The notes under the pieces were generated by a model that ran no database searches, was not told where the DNA came from, and was given only the letters and a program-made list of their open reading frames with translations. 64,000 nucleotides of DNA. It comes from Candidatus Poribacteria bacterium (GTDB taxonomy: Bacteria > Poribacteria > WGA-4E > PCPOR2b). Positions within the stretch are counted from its first letter, which is position 1; the number at the start of each line of letters is the position of its first letter. This document shows positions 7,728 to 17,339 of this stretch, one piece after another. The stretch is taken from the NCBI GenBank assembly GCA_003635265.1, contig PYIZ01000053.1, positions 1 to 64,000 of the forward strand, read 5' to 3'. A program made the position numbers and the translations under genes.

Positions 7728-9128
7728 ATGAAATCATCTAAACACCTCATCTGCAGATGGCGAATTGTATCGGTGATATTGGCTGCTTGGATCTGTTTTA
7801 ATACCATAGTGACAGTTACAACAGCGCAAGAACCGCCGCCCCTTCCGCATAAACGAGAATTGATTAGCCCATATACCCGCACGGCTGATATTGGGGAAAG
7901 CCTCGTCGAAATTGCCGAGCGTACAAGTCGTCAGAGCGCGAATCAGATGATCGATATCATGTTTGTTATTGATGGCAGTCTACCGATGGAGCGGCCTGTC
8001 AGAGAGGTTGAACGACAGATAGCCCAGATGATCGGCATCTTTGAGTCCAATCTGATAATTGATTATCAGATTGGACTCGTTTGGTTTCAAAAGATCAAGA
8101 GTAGATCACTAATCACAATCAAACCGTTTGAGAAACTACTCCCGGCGATTGAACACAATTTTTTGTATATTGTACCCCGGAAGAAATTTTGGGGTAAGCT
8201 TGCCGGATACGGGCTCGACGGAATTATAAAAGGGCTAAATCAATTGCAATTCCGGTCGGGTGCAGACAAGCTCCTCATTGTTGTGACAAATTCACCGTTG
8301 ACAACGACTCGAGAAAGAGATTCAGCGATCGAGATGATTATAGACCGGTGCGATCGAGACAAAATCCGTATCAACTGTATCGGGATCGACGAAGATCTAC
8401 AGAGATACTTAGCTATCCGAACCAGCGGTAAATGGTACCCGATCGGCACAGATCAGCGGAACGCTATCGTCACCCCTGATATGCTAGACATAGATTTGAG
8501 AGAGTTTTTTGTGTCCCGAATTGATGAGATGTTTAAAGGAATTGCTCAACATATATCTGAGACAGTGAGGCAACCTGCTGATATAGTATTTGTTTATGAT
8601 TCCAGTTTGAGCATGGCGAGTAAGATGGATGATATTTTGACAGGACTAAATACATTCGTCACGACCTTGGACAGCGAGGGACTAGACTATCGATTAGGGG
8701 TCATACGGTTTTGGGCACGGGTGGGTGGTGGTGCAAGCACGATTACGATAACGCAACCGCCATTAAGTGTTCATCAGGTCAAGGAACTATTTTTGAAACC
8801 CAAGCGTGGTACTGAACACCTGTTAGACGCAATTATGGAGGGTGTAAGCAAGCTCCGAACGCCTGACAATCGGAAACTCGTAATCTTTATCATTACTGAT
8901 GAACCTTCCAGTAGAGGCCCTGGAAAACGATATACGCCTACAACAGCGATCCAACTCTGTCGCAACGCAGATGCACAAGTCAACATCATCGGGGCGTCAG
9001 TTAATCGACCTGTAAAATTGTACCCTGTTAAGGACCACTTCCAGCCGCAAGTTACTGAAGCTACAAACGGCAGGCGCTACGTCTTACCGGAAACCCAAGA
9101 ATTCCGGAATACACATTTATTCAGGTAA
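7728..9128 (+). CDS. Secreted protein with two von Willebrand factor A-like domains
   Basis: A 466-residue protein with an N-terminal signal sequence (hydrophobic 15-33, then TTAQEPPP) and two vWA-like domains. The first starts at IDIMFVIDGSLPM (D82) and the second at DIVFVYDSSLSM (about D292). The second keeps the DxSxS metal-site motif; in the first the last serine is replaced (DGSLP), so it may not bind metal. LDAIMEGVSKLRTPDNRKLVIFIITDEPSS in the second is the usual vWA core strand. It lies 48 bases before a CsgG-like gene on the same strand, suggesting a shared role at the cell surface. A perfect 16-bp inverted repeat lies inside the gene at 8043-8078. Function unknown. Confidence 0.75.
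   Translation: MKSSKHLICRWRIVSVILAAWICFNTIVTVTTAQEPPPLPHKRELISPYTRTADIGESLVEIAERTSRQSANQMIDIMFVIDGSLPMERPVREVERQIAQMIGIFESNLIIDYQIGLVWFQKIKSRSLITIKPFEKLLPAIEHNFLYIVPRKKFWGKLAGYGLDGIIKGLNQLQFRSGADKLLIVVTNSPLTTTRERDSAIEMIIDRCDRDKIRINCIGIDEDLQRYLAIRTSGKWYPIGTDQRNAIVTPDMLDIDLREFFVSRIDEMFKGIAQHISETVRQPADIVFVYDSSLSMASKMDDILTGLNTFVTTLDSEGLDYRLGVIRFWARVGGGASTITITQPPLSVHQVKELFLKPKRGTEHLLDAIMEGVSKLRTPDNRKLVIFIITDEPSSRGPGKRYTPTTAIQLCRNADAQVNIIGASVNRPVKLYPVKDHFQPQVTEATNGRRYVLPETQEFRNTHLFR
8043..8078. repeat. Perfect 16-bp inverted repeat within the vWA gene
   Basis: GAGTCCAATCTGATAA at 8043-8058 and its exact complement TTATCAGATTGGACTC at 8063-8078 are separated by four bases. The repeat is in frame and encodes the start of an ordinary vWA strand, so it is part of the gene. 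A stem this long in the mRNA could stall translation or be a regulator site. Confidence 0.9.
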
Positions 9129-9176
9129 GCAATTACATATTCTCTTAACGTGACTCCAAAAGGATACAATTTTATC

Positions 9177-10439
9177 ATGAGCATTCAACCTCCATGTTCG
9201 TCTCATCTTTCTACACAACCAAATAGATGGTTTGCTGCTGCGATTGTTCTGTGTTTGCTAATTCTACTTGCACCTAGCAGTTTTGCCGCACCAAAGCGGG
9301 TCGTTGTTCTATATTTTGATGATCACAGTCGCTTCGATCATCCGACAGGCTGCGGTTGCATTCCCACAGGTCCCTTCAGCCCGCTTTTCGGTGGGCGCAA
9401 AGGTCATAAAAGATGGCATCTGAAGGAAGGGTTTACGGAACTACTTAACCGAAAACTGGAACGATCAGAGGTCTATGAACCGGTCAGCCAAGATGAGTTG
9501 CTGGATGCAATGGCAGAGTTGGGATTATCTAGAAGGGGACTTGGATCTGACGCGGAAAAACGGGCACAGTTGGCAAAAACACTCAAGGTCGAAGCACTCC
9601 TCATCGGCGATATACGGAAATTCAACCAAGAGCGCGTGAAAGCGAACGCCGGACGCTTGATAAGACAGGGTGGTGCCGGATATCAAGGCGCGACAGCGAG
9701 CTATGTCGGCGGCGTACAATTAAGGGGGAGCCTTTACATCGCTTCTGTCCACCTTGAGATGCGAATTTTTGGTACAGCGGGTACTGAAATTGACAATCTC
9801 AAACGCACAGGCAGACAACAACACCAGCTGGGTGGGATGAGAATCGGTCCCTCCGACTTGGTTGTGACTGAACAGGGTACAGAGGTGCAATTCGGACAGT
9901 CGCCGGGTCTAAAAAGGAAACCTCGCCCAATCGTCGCGCCTTCTGAGTTGAATAAGATTGAATTTGGGAGTGAGCAGTACGATAAGACCCTGTTTGGTAT
10001 GGCAACGGACGAGGTTTTGCATAAGGTCGTGTTGGCTTTGCGTGAGAACATCGGTCCTGCATTGCCCGGCGCTGAAACAACGGTACGGGATAGCGTGAGT
10101 AAACCCGGCAAGCCTGCTTCTCAGGCGAGAGGGATACAAGGATCAATCGTTTACGTCGATTCAAAGGACCCGGAGAACACCTATATCAACATCGGTTCTG
10201 ACAAAGGTGTTGCGCCCAATCAGGAATTAAAAGTTTACACGGCTGAGTCCCTGATTGACCCAGATACAGGCGATGTACTTGGAATTATTCCGAAACTTGT
10301 GGGTGTCATCAAGGTTGTTGAAGTTCAGAGTGACCGACTTTCGAGGGTGCAAATTATTGAGGGGTTCGGTGAGATCAAAAAAGGGGATCGGGTCAAACAG
10401 GAAGAACCGAAATCGTCAGATCCGGAGCCCGAGTCGTAG
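9177..10439 (+). CDS. CsgG-like periplasmic/outer-membrane assembly protein with FlgT-like C-terminal domain
   Basis: A 420-residue exported protein with a signal sequence ending in APSSFA. Residues after it read as a CsgG/FlgT middle domain: KRVVVLYFDD, then LKEGFTELLNRKLERSEVYEPVSQDELLDAM, then AQLAKTLKVEALLIGDI, the typical order of lipoprotein-channel and curli-secretion relatives that sense a second strand. The C-terminal GSIVYVDSKDPENTYINIGSDKGVAPNQEL...GVIKVVEVQSDRLSRVQI...IKKGDRV resembles the FlgT C-terminal domain. There is no lipobox cysteine, unlike CsgG itself. The ATG at 9177 is preferred over a GTG at 9150 because of AAAGGA at 9158-9163. It pairs with the vWA gene upstream. The exact role is unknown. 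Confidence 0.7.
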   Translation: MSIQPPCSSHLSTQPNRWFAAAIVLCLLILLAPSSFAAPKRVVVLYFDDHSRFDHPTGCGCIPTGPFSPLFGGRKGHKRWHLKEGFTELLNRKLERSEVYEPVSQDELLDAMAELGLSRRGLGSDAEKRAQLAKTLKVEALLIGDIRKFNQERVKANAGRLIRQGGAGYQGATASYVGGVQLRGSLYIASVHLEMRIFGTAGTEIDNLKRTGRQQHQLGGMRIGPSDLVVTEQGTEVQFGQSPGLKRKPRPIVAPSELNKIEFGSEQYDKTLFGMATDEVLHKVVLALRENIGPALPGAETTVRDSVSKPGKPASQARGIQGSIVYVDSKDPENTYINIGSDKGVAPNQELKVYTAESLIDPDTGDVLGIIPKLVGVIKVVEVQSDRLSRVQIIEGFGEIKKGDRVKQEEPKSSDPEPES

Positions 10440-10462
10440 ACTTGCGGTGCACAATGCAGCTC

Positions 10463-11140
10463 TCAATCCCTTTGAACGCTATAGTGCAGAAAAATCTCGT
10501 TACCTACGGTGCGGTGATCTAGTAGTTCTGCGTCAACAATATTGAGAAAATCGAATCCATCTCCCTCAACACTCGTCGTCACATCTCGTCCGCCGATTAT
10601 CTTTGGGCATAAAGTGAGATATACCTCATCGATTAATCCTGCCCGAAATAGATCGAAATTTACCTGTCCACCGCCTTCGATCAGCAACTGCTTCACCTGA
10701 TACGCCCTCCCAAGGATCTCAACCACACGCCGAAAATTAACTGTGGTTTCACCGACACAGTGAACCTCTGCCACCCGTTGCAGCGATGCGAGCCGGCTGG
10801 ACGGGATGCGTTCTGTTGTAAAGACCAATGCCGGCGCACCGTTTGGCTGGAACATTCGCGCGGTTACAGGCACACTTCCGCTGCCGCTTACTACAATCTT
10901 GATTGGATTGGGTGCTAGACCGCGTTCGAGCCGTAGCTCCCTGAACTTGCCATGTTCAGTAAATGTTGGATCGTCCGCGATGATTGTTCCTGCACCAACA
11001 AGGATTGCATCAGCGTAGCTCCGAACTTCCCTGAGCCGAATCCCATCCGCCTCGCTGGCAAATCGTGGACCCGCACCATCCCGTGTCGAGATCTTTCCGT
11101 CAAGACTCACCGCCATGATAAGAGAGGTGTGGGGCTTCAT
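10463..11140 (-). CDS. RibD C-terminal/dihydrofolate-reductase-fold pyrimidine reductase
   Basis: A 225-residue stand-alone reductase of the RibD C-terminal family, which in riboflavin synthesis reduces the ribosylamino-pyrimidine phosphate with NADPH. The family signatures are visible: SLDGKIST near the N-terminus, SYADAILVGAGTIIADDP, LLIEGGGQVNF (dinucleotide binding) and LTLCPKIIGG. No deaminase half is fused or adjacent, so it could serve riboflavin synthesis with a separate deaminase or act on a related substrate. Its ATG overlaps the stop of the MOSC gene (ATGA), implying translational coupling. It is the last gene of the sbcD-sbcC-MOSC operon. Confidence 0.85.
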   Translation of the reverse strand: MKPHTSLIMAVSLDGKISTRDGAGPRFASEADGIRLREVRSYADAILVGAGTIIADDPTFTEHGKFRELRLERGLAPNPIKIVVSGSGSVPVTARMFQPNGAPALVFTTERIPSSRLASLQRVAEVHCVGETTVNFRRVVEILGRAYQVKQLLIEGGGQVNFDLFRAGLIDEVYLTLCPKIIGGRDVTTSVEGDGFDFLNIVDAELLDHRTVGNEIFLHYSVQRD

Positions 11141-11796
11141 CGCCTACTGCCCTCTTGAGCTTTTACTAAAATTTCCTCGAACGAGTCACGCCAGCTAGGC
11201 GTTAGTGCAGAGAGATTTGCCGCCTTCTCAGCAGCGGTTGCGTTTGCGTTGTCGAAATGGCGTAGGTGGACGATTTCTTTCACTGTCATCTGTCCCTCGC
11301 CCACTTTTGTCCGCTCAATAGCATCGCCTGCACCCACTTCTCCCTCTTCCAACACACGCACGTAAAATCCCACCCGTTCGCTCTGCAAAAAAGGTTTGAC
11401 AATCTGCGGATCTCTCATTTTAATACCTAGCTTAAAACAGGGCACACGTGGTTGAGACACCTCGACCAATGCTTCACCTACTCGGAAAACATCTCCGATA
11501 TGAACCGTATCCTCTAACATGCCTTCCACAGTCAAGTTTTCACCAAACTTTCCGTAGGTCAAATCATCTCTGCCAAGTTCCTGTTTCCAATAGCGGTAAT
11601 GCTCAATTGGATAAACGTAGACCGCTTTGTGGATACCGCCGTGAACGGTTGGATCTCCTTGCCCATCGCCATCAAGGTTCAATCGCCGCATCATCGTCCG
11701 ACCGGAGACCGGCTCTTTGAAAATCCCTGTTTTGATGCGTTTGCCGTTATGTAACACTTCCTTGGGTTGTGAAACATTTACTGAAAGTAGTTTCAT
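11137..11796 (-). CDS. MOSC-domain protein, YiiM-like
   Basis: A 219-residue protein of the MOSC family (molybdenum-cofactor sulfurase C-terminal domain), which moves sulfur or a ligand at a molybdenum centre. The order fits YiiM: GIFKEPVSGRTMMRRLNLDGDGQGDPTVHGG, then YGKFGENLTVEG, then QPRVPCFKLG. The cysteine of the last motif is the conserved sulfur-carrying residue of the family. The C-terminal helical tail (VKEIVHLRHF...SWRDSFEEIL) matches the 3-alpha domain of YiiM. YiiM relatives reduce N-hydroxylated compounds; that activity is inferred. It starts 19 bases after sbcC and overlaps the next reductase gene. Confidence 0.88.
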   Translation of the reverse strand: MKLLSVNVSQPKEVLHNGKRIKTGIFKEPVSGRTMMRRLNLDGDGQGDPTVHGGIHKAVYVYPIEHYRYWKQELGRDDLTYGKFGENLTVEGMLEDTVHIGDVFRVGEALVEVSQPRVPCFKLGIKMRDPQIVKPFLQSERVGFYVRVLEEGEVGAGDAIERTKVGEGQMTVKEIVHLRHFDNANATAAEKAANLSALTPSWRDSFEEILVKAQEGSRR

Positions 11797-11815
11797 CGTC
11801 TAGTCTCCTATACTG

Positions 11816-14800
11816 TTATCCATGGACCCGCAGCTGTGAACTCCCATTCGCCGATTTTTGGACAGCGATTCGGACAGGAATCCGTCGTGTCAACTCGCTA
11901 ACATGGCTGATAAGAAAAATGCTCCGTCCCTGCATCTGTAGCCCTTCAAGTGCGGCGATGGCAACATCAAGCGTCTCGGAGTCAAGTGTCCCAAAACCCT
12001 CATCAAGAAAGAGCGAATGAATCTGAGATCGTCCACGGCTGAGCTCAGAAAGCGCGAGCGCCAAGGCGAGACTTGTCAGGAACGATTCCCCGCCGGAAAG
12101 CGTTTCGACAGGACGTTCCTCATTGGCGTTCCACCTGTCGATGATGGTAAGCTTACCGATGCCTTCAACCTTGAGTTGGTAACGCTCTGAAGTCAAGTAT
12201 TCTAACTGTACATTGGCAACCCGGCTGACCTGTTTGAACATGATATCCAACGCAAAATCGCGTAGATCATTGGCAGGGATTACATCTTGCAAATTACCCC
12301 ATCGCTCCAACTCAACAACGGCAGTCTGAATTTCATCATCAAGAGCCTCACGTTTGGACAGGGCATCTGTCAGTTCCTCTATTCTTATCTGCTGTCTGAC
12401 AATCTTTTGCTGTGTCTCATGAATATGCTCGTTATTTTCTTCCACACGTACTGTAATTCTCTCTAATACCTGCGAATCAAAAGGAGTTTTCTCAAATTGA
12501 GCCCGCAATTTGGCGATTGCTTCTTCAAGCAGATGCTTTTCTTGGTTAAAGTCATCTATCTCTCTTTGTATCCGTTCCATCTCCGAGTCGTCCCGCGATG
12601 CCCTATCATGCGCCTCTGGCGAATCAAATCCTACGCTGCTTAACTTATCAAAGTAAGCAGCGTGTGCTTTTTCAAAGTTTTCACCGCACTCCGTTTCCCG
12701 GTCTTGGAAATTCCGATGATTGGTTTGTTTTTCAGTGCGTTGGTCTCGGCTCTCCTGTAATTTTTGCCCCGCTTCTTCACGCTGGTCCGCTTTTTGCTGA
12801 ATCGTTGTGTGTAACTTTTCGATAGCAGTATCAATTGCCACTTCGGTTATCAATCCGCTAGTCTTGCCGCGGGCGGTATCTAAAAAACCATTCCCTTCAC
12901 TTTGATAACTTGCAATTTCGGCTTGCAATTTTTCATGGTTCTCTCGTTCCGTTTCAAGAGATTTCTGTCCCTCTCTAATGACAATATTGCATTGTTCGAG
13001 TTCATTCTGTTTTTTGTCTCGTTCTTGCTCGTGCGCTGCTACGGTCTCGATTTTATCAGCAAATTGATTAACGGCATCTTCTATACCGATTCCGTGGAAG
13101 GAATCGGGTAGTAATTTCCAGAAGCGGGTTTCACTATCCTCAATGTCCACGTTCAAATTTTCAATCTCAGCGGTTACGGCACGCAACTTCTTTTGGTTGT
13201 CCTCCAGCAGGTTGTTTTCTCGAACAATGTCTCGCTCACAGGTTGTGAGTTTTTCAGAGACTATTTTTAAGTCATTTGACGCTTGATTGTACGCATTTCG
13301 AGCATTACTCAGGTTCTCGATCGCAGTTTCTGCTTCATTAATCTTTTCTCCAACCCATTCGGAGGAGATGTCCGCCATTTCGTAAAGTGCCTGCCACTGG
13401 GTCCGTGCAGATTCGATTGCCTCTTTCAGGATTTCTATCTCCATCATACAGGTGTCAATTTGGGAGGTGATATTCGTTTTATCCTGTTGGAGACGCACCT
13501 GGTCTTGTTCCAGTTTTTTGTTATAAGCCTGTGTATCCCGTGCCTCCGTTTCGGCAGCATCTAAGGCGTTCTGTACAATTTCTAGCTGCTCTTCGCTTCC
13601 AAGTTCAACTTCATCAGCACAAGGGTGCTCCGTAGCCCCACACACACGGCACGGCTGCCCTGGCTCAAGCTGCCTCCTGAGTTGATTGATAGGATTTGCC
13701 AAGAGTGCCAATTCCTTCTCCGCTTCCAACCGAGTGACTTCAGCCTCCGCACGTTTGCACAGATGAAATTGAACCTCTAATGTCTCCTTAACGTCATTAA
13801 GTGATCCATCAAGAGCGGCAATCTGTTCCTGTAACGCTGCTGCATTGCGTTTCTTGTCACGTAATTGGTCATGAGAAAATTCATAACCCTGTGCAATTGA
13901 CAATGATTGCCTCGCCTTTTCCCTTTGATTTTGCCAGGCCTCAAGGTTGCCAGTTTCTTGGAATGTCTTTAATTCCGTATCAACCTTTCCCAGTGCAGCC
14001 TCTGCATTTTCCTTATCCACAAGAAGTTTTTCTCGGTTCTTGGATAGTTTTTTTAATTCTCCCTCTAATCTGTCTATTTCTGAAGTGTGCTCCGACTGGC
14101 TATTCGATTTGCCGTCTTGCTGTTGTCGTTGTGAGCGGAGCTCTACCAGAAGTTCTTTCGCTTGAGTAAGATGCGATTGCCGATCTGAAGGAAGCGGATT
14201 TTCTGCTAAGAAGGTTTCCACCTTGTGAGTATCTTCCTCCAGCGAGGCTTGCTGTTGACGCTTATCAATCAACTCGGTTGAAAGGATATTAATCTGTTCC
14301 TCAAGTTCCTGCAAACGAGGACGCCGCTCTTCTACAAGTTGAAATTGTGTATGCGCACGCTCCACATCAGATTTTGCCTCCCTGTATGTCTCGGTTTTCC
14401 GCTCGCCTACGGTTTTTGTTATCTGATAAGCCTCGTCTTTTTCGCCAAAATCGACTTGATTTTCATCAAATTGCTTTTGTGCTTCCGCAAGTTCTATTTT
14501 AGCCTGACGAAGTGCTTCCCCCGTTTTTTCGAGTTCTGATTTTGATGTATCAAACGCCTGTTTTTCAGGGAGAAGGCGATTCGCACGATCTGCGCGTTCT
14601 CGCTCTACTTCGAGCGCTTCGATCATTGGTTGTTTGTTCAAAAGTTCGTCTCGACGTTCTTCTGAAGTCTGAAGTTCCGCAAATTCCTCTTCGCGCTTCT
14701 TTTCCTGCTCCTGCTCCTTCTGAATTTTTTCGTTTTTTAGACTTAACGCCTGAGATGACGCTTGCAAGCTGCCAAGTTCAGCCTCAACTTCAGCGAGTTG

Positions 14801-15460
14801 CTCACGAGAGGCTGCCGGGATGGTATTCAGCCTGTTCAAGACCTCCTCTTGTTCATCCCTAACCGCTCGTACTTTTTCGTTTAACGTTTTTTTTAGCTCC
14901 TCATAGATGCCGACACCCGCAGTGGCTTCTAAAATTGTCCGTCTCTCTTCATCTTTTGCTTTTAGGAATGCTGCGAATTCCCCCTGTGCCAACATAACAG
15001 ATCGCTTAAACGCGTCAAAATCGAGTCCCAAGATATTAGCTATTTCTTCGCTGATTGTGTTTTCGCTAGAACCCAGAGATTTGCCTCGGGCGGACAGCCT
15101 ATCACTGATTAGCTCATCGTTCTCAGTACAACGCAACTGCCCTTTTGGGGAACTGTTACGCCTCAAACTCCACTCAGCGAGATGACGTGTGTTGTTTGCT
15201 TCAAAATGCACTTCGCTATAAGCGTCGTTCTCACCATGGCTGATGAGGTGGCTCGGATTTTGGGTCCCGACGCCCGTCAGGCGGGGTGTCCGGCCATATA
15301 GGGCGACACAAATCGCATCCAGCAGCGTTGTTTTCCCCGCACCGGTGGGTCCGGTAATTGCCACAAGGGAAGCCTCATCCAATGGTGATTTTTCAAAGTC
15401 GAGTTCAATCTCTCCGCGAAAACTGTTTAGATTCTTGAGTTTCAGTTTACACAGTTTCAT
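11816..15460 (-). CDS. sbcC: Exonuclease SbcC, Rad50-like ATPase
   Basis: A 1214-residue SMC-like ATPase that works with SbcD to cut hairpins and blocked DNA ends. The N-terminal half has the Walker A loop GPTGAGKTTLLDAI (about 37-50) and the Q-loop region LAQGEFAAFLKAK. Two long heptad-rich coiled coils follow. Between them lies the zinc hook QPCRVCGATEHPC near residue 600 (CxxC), which dimerises the complex. At the C-terminal end are the ABC signature TLSGGESFLTSLALALALSEL and Walker B LFLDEGFGTLD. The length is within the family range. It starts two bases after the end of sbcD, so the two are cotranslated. Confidence 0.97.
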   Translation of the reverse strand: MKLCKLKLKNLNSFRGEIELDFEKSPLDEASLVAITGPTGAGKTTLLDAICVALYGRTPRLTGVGTQNPSHLISHGENDAYSEVHFEANNTRHLAEWSLRRNSSPKGQLRCTENDELISDRLSARGKSLGSSENTISEEIANILGLDFDAFKRSVMLAQGEFAAFLKAKDEERRTILEATAGVGIYEELKKTLNEKVRAVRDEQEEVLNRLNTIPAASREQLAEVEAELGSLQASSQALSLKNEKIQKEQEQEKKREEEFAELQTSEERRDELLNKQPMIEALEVERERADRANRLLPEKQAFDTSKSELEKTGEALRQAKIELAEAQKQFDENQVDFGEKDEAYQITKTVGERKTETYREAKSDVERAHTQFQLVEERRPRLQELEEQINILSTELIDKRQQQASLEEDTHKVETFLAENPLPSDRQSHLTQAKELLVELRSQRQQQDGKSNSQSEHTSEIDRLEGELKKLSKNREKLLVDKENAEAALGKVDTELKTFQETGNLEAWQNQREKARQSLSIAQGYEFSHDQLRDKKRNAAALQEQIAALDGSLNDVKETLEVQFHLCKRAEAEVTRLEAEKELALLANPINQLRRQLEPGQPCRVCGATEHPCADEVELGSEEQLEIVQNALDAAETEARDTQAYNKKLEQDQVRLQQDKTNITSQIDTCMMEIEILKEAIESARTQWQALYEMADISSEWVGEKINEAETAIENLSNARNAYNQASNDLKIVSEKLTTCERDIVRENNLLEDNQKKLRAVTAEIENLNVDIEDSETRFWKLLPDSFHGIGIEDAVNQFADKIETVAAHEQERDKKQNELEQCNIVIREGQKSLETERENHEKLQAEIASYQSEGNGFLDTARGKTSGLITEVAIDTAIEKLHTTIQQKADQREEAGQKLQESRDQRTEKQTNHRNFQDRETECGENFEKAHAAYFDKLSSVGFDSPEAHDRASRDDSEMERIQREIDDFNQEKHLLEEAIAKLRAQFEKTPFDSQVLERITVRVEENNEHIHETQQKIVRQQIRIEELTDALSKREALDDEIQTAVVELERWGNLQDVIPANDLRDFALDIMFKQVSRVANVQLEYLTSERYQLKVEGIGKLTIIDRWNANEERPVETLSGGESFLTSLALALALSELSRGRSQIHSLFLDEGFGTLDSETLDVAIAALEGLQMQGRSIFLISHVSELTRRIPVRIAVQKSANGSSQLRVHG

Positions 15461-15462
15461 GC

Positions 15463-16623
15463 CTACTCCTCAACGAGCTGCAACAATTCATCAAAGGTGT
15501 TCATCATCAATTCATCAGCGGGTTCATTGAATTTTTCCTTGTAAAACTGTTCAAAGATTTCCGTTGGCTGCCGCATTTCCTCAATCGGTATCTCCTGCCG
15601 CTCTGTTTGCACCGGCAGTTCAAGTTCAATACTCAAGACCTCCCCACCACGTTGGTGAAACATCTCTCGAATCTTGTCACTAATGCCAACTTCCGGTCTG
15701 TTGAGTTTCAGTTGTACCTGAATATATTTCCCATCCCATTCTGGCGACATTGCCATTTGACCTACTTCGTCGAAGCTTCCTGATACGGTGCAGAGTTCCT
15801 TGAAAATAGGAATCTCAATCTCTTGCACCCCCACCTCACCGGAGGTTGGGATATCCAATAGATACACCTTTTTACGATAACTAGCTTCATTGAATCTCAA
15901 AGGCAGCGGCGAACCAGCATATTGAACAGGACAACTTGCCCCGCTGATGGCGTGAGGCCTATGCAGATGTCCGAGAGCGACATAAGTGGCATCGTGGGGG
16001 AAATCGCTAATCTGCATAGCTGTTGCCCCACCAATTTGGATATTTCGTTCCGAGTCGCCCACTTGTCCTCCACGAACGAAAAGATGTCCCATCAATATCT
16101 TGGGAAGTCCCGGTGGCATATACTCAACACATCGACGATAGAGTTCCTTCAGCCGTTCTCGATAACGTTCTGACCTTTCAGGTTCTGTCTCAAATGAAAT
16201 GTGTGAAAGCTCGCTTTCGGACAGGTAGGGAACTGCTGCAATCGCAACGCTCGAATTTTCGGAGGGAAGAGTGACAACACATTCCGCCGGTTGAGATGCA
16301 AGCCCAACGACGTGAATCCGTCCCATTCTAAGAAACTCTTGGGGTGCAGCCAGATGCATCGCAGAGTCGTGGTTGCCCGCGGTGATGACAGCGTGGGCGT
16401 GCGTTTTATCGTATAGTTGGAAGAGGAATCGGTAGTAGAGGTCCGTTGCTTCAGAGGAAGGGAGTGCGGTATCAAAGATGTCACCCGCAACAAGTAGCAC
16501 ATCAACGGCATTTTCTTGGAGCGTCGTCAGGAGCCAATTGAGGAATTGACGATGTTCCTCGATTCGAGCCTGTTCATAGAGTCGATGTCCGATGTGCCAG
16601 TCTGATGTGTGGAGAATACGCAT
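15463..16623 (-). CDS. sbcD: Exonuclease SbcD, Mre11-like nuclease
   Basis: Metallophosphoesterase-fold nuclease partner of SbcC. All metal-binding motifs are visible in order: HTSDWHIG at the N-terminus, VAGDIFDTALPS, ITAGNHDS, GHLFVRGG and VALGHLHRPHAI. The start is placed at the ATG beginning MRILHTSDWHIG because SbcD proteins start there; a GTG at 16674 would add 17 residues with no family match. At 386 residues it has the usual length. It is first in the operon sbcD-sbcC-MOSC-reductase, and the divergent TlpA-like gene starts 130 bases away. Confidence 0.96.
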   Translation of the reverse strand: MRILHTSDWHIGHRLYEQARIEEHRQFLNWLLTTLQENAVDVLLVAGDIFDTALPSSEATDLYYRFLFQLYDKTHAHAVITAGNHDSAMHLAAPQEFLRMGRIHVVGLASQPAECVVTLPSENSSVAIAAVPYLSESELSHISFETEPERSERYRERLKELYRRCVEYMPPGLPKILMGHLFVRGGQVGDSERNIQIGGATAMQISDFPHDATYVALGHLHRPHAISGASCPVQYAGSPLPLRFNEASYRKKVYLLDIPTSGEVGVQEIEIPIFKELCTVSGSFDEVGQMAMSPEWDGKYIQVQLKLNRPEVGISDKIREMFHQRGGEVLSIELELPVQTERQEIPIEEMRQPTEIFEQFYKEKFNEPADELMMNTFDELLQLVEE

Positions 16624-16753
16624 AGATGGGACTTCTGTTCCGGATAGATTTAGCTTGAGATCGCGACGGTCCACTGGTATAATAGACCAAATTCGCGAGA
16701 CTTATTTTCAAACCCGATGTGATTGTGACCTGTACCGTTGAGAAGAACAACCG

Positions 16754-17302
16754 ATGAAACCAATAAACCAGCTCAACAGTGCTTTCCTCGCCGCCTCTAT
16801 CCTGCTTTCACTAATCATTGCTTTCATGGGTTGTGTATCGCCGGACCGAGAAAATCGCAGGTATCAGCATGCGCTCGTAGAGAAACCTGCACCAGACTTC
16901 ACACTACGAGACCTAAGGGGAAATCAGGTCAGCCTGTCGGACTTCAGAGGACAACCGATCGTGCTCAACTTCTGGGCGACATGGTGCAGTCCTTGCCGCG
17001 TAGAAATCCCCCATCTGGAGGCACTTTACACAAAATATAAAGACCAAGGGTTGGTCGTCCTCGGCATGAACACCGAGACTGATTATATGAAAGTGAAGCG
17101 CTTTGCAGAACCCCGGATTTCGTACACCGTGCTTTTAGACGGAGGCACCCAAGCTCAGGGATATGATGTCAGCGGTATCCCGTGCACATATTATATTGAC
17201 AGGGAAGGAATTATTCGCCATCGTAGTGTAGGCTTTGGTCCCGGCGACGAAGTCATGATAGAGGAGAAGATAAAAGCACTGCTCGCTGATTCCAGTCACT
17301 AA
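16754..17302 (+). CDS. TlpA/ResA-like thioredoxin lipoprotein
   Basis: A 182-residue envelope protein with a lipoprotein signal (hydrophobic segment, then MGC near residue 27) and a TlpA-type redoxin domain: KPAPDFTLRDLRGNQVSLSDFRGQ, then VLNFWATWCSPCRVEIPHLEAL. The WCSPC active site is complete, and the cis-proline region GIPCTYYIDREGIIRHR follows. Members reduce disulfides in the envelope, often for cytochrome c maturation. Unusually, there is a third cysteine next to the cis-proline (IPC). No cytochrome-maturation genes are adjacent, so the partner is unknown. It is transcribed alone, divergent from sbcD. Confidence 0.92.
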   Translation: MKPINQLNSAFLAASILLSLIIAFMGCVSPDRENRRYQHALVEKPAPDFTLRDLRGNQVSLSDFRGQPIVLNFWATWCSPCRVEIPHLEALYTKYKDQGLVVLGMNTETDYMKVKRFAEPRISYTVLLDGGTQAQGYDVSGIPCTYYIDREGIIRHRSVGFGPGDEVMIEEKIKALLADSSH

Positions 17303-17339
17303 CGAAGTTTAGAAAAAGAGATATATCTATCGGTCCCAC

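Noticed and set aside
7433..7882. Minus-strand open frame of 149 codons overlapping the start of the vWA gene
   Set aside because: It covers the vWA signal sequence in antisense, its own sequence is low in protein-like pattern, and it has no good start signal.
13283..14862. Several plus-strand open frames of 60-120 codons within sbcC
   Set aside because: They are antisense shadows of the coiled-coil coding region, with no start signals and no protein-family pattern.
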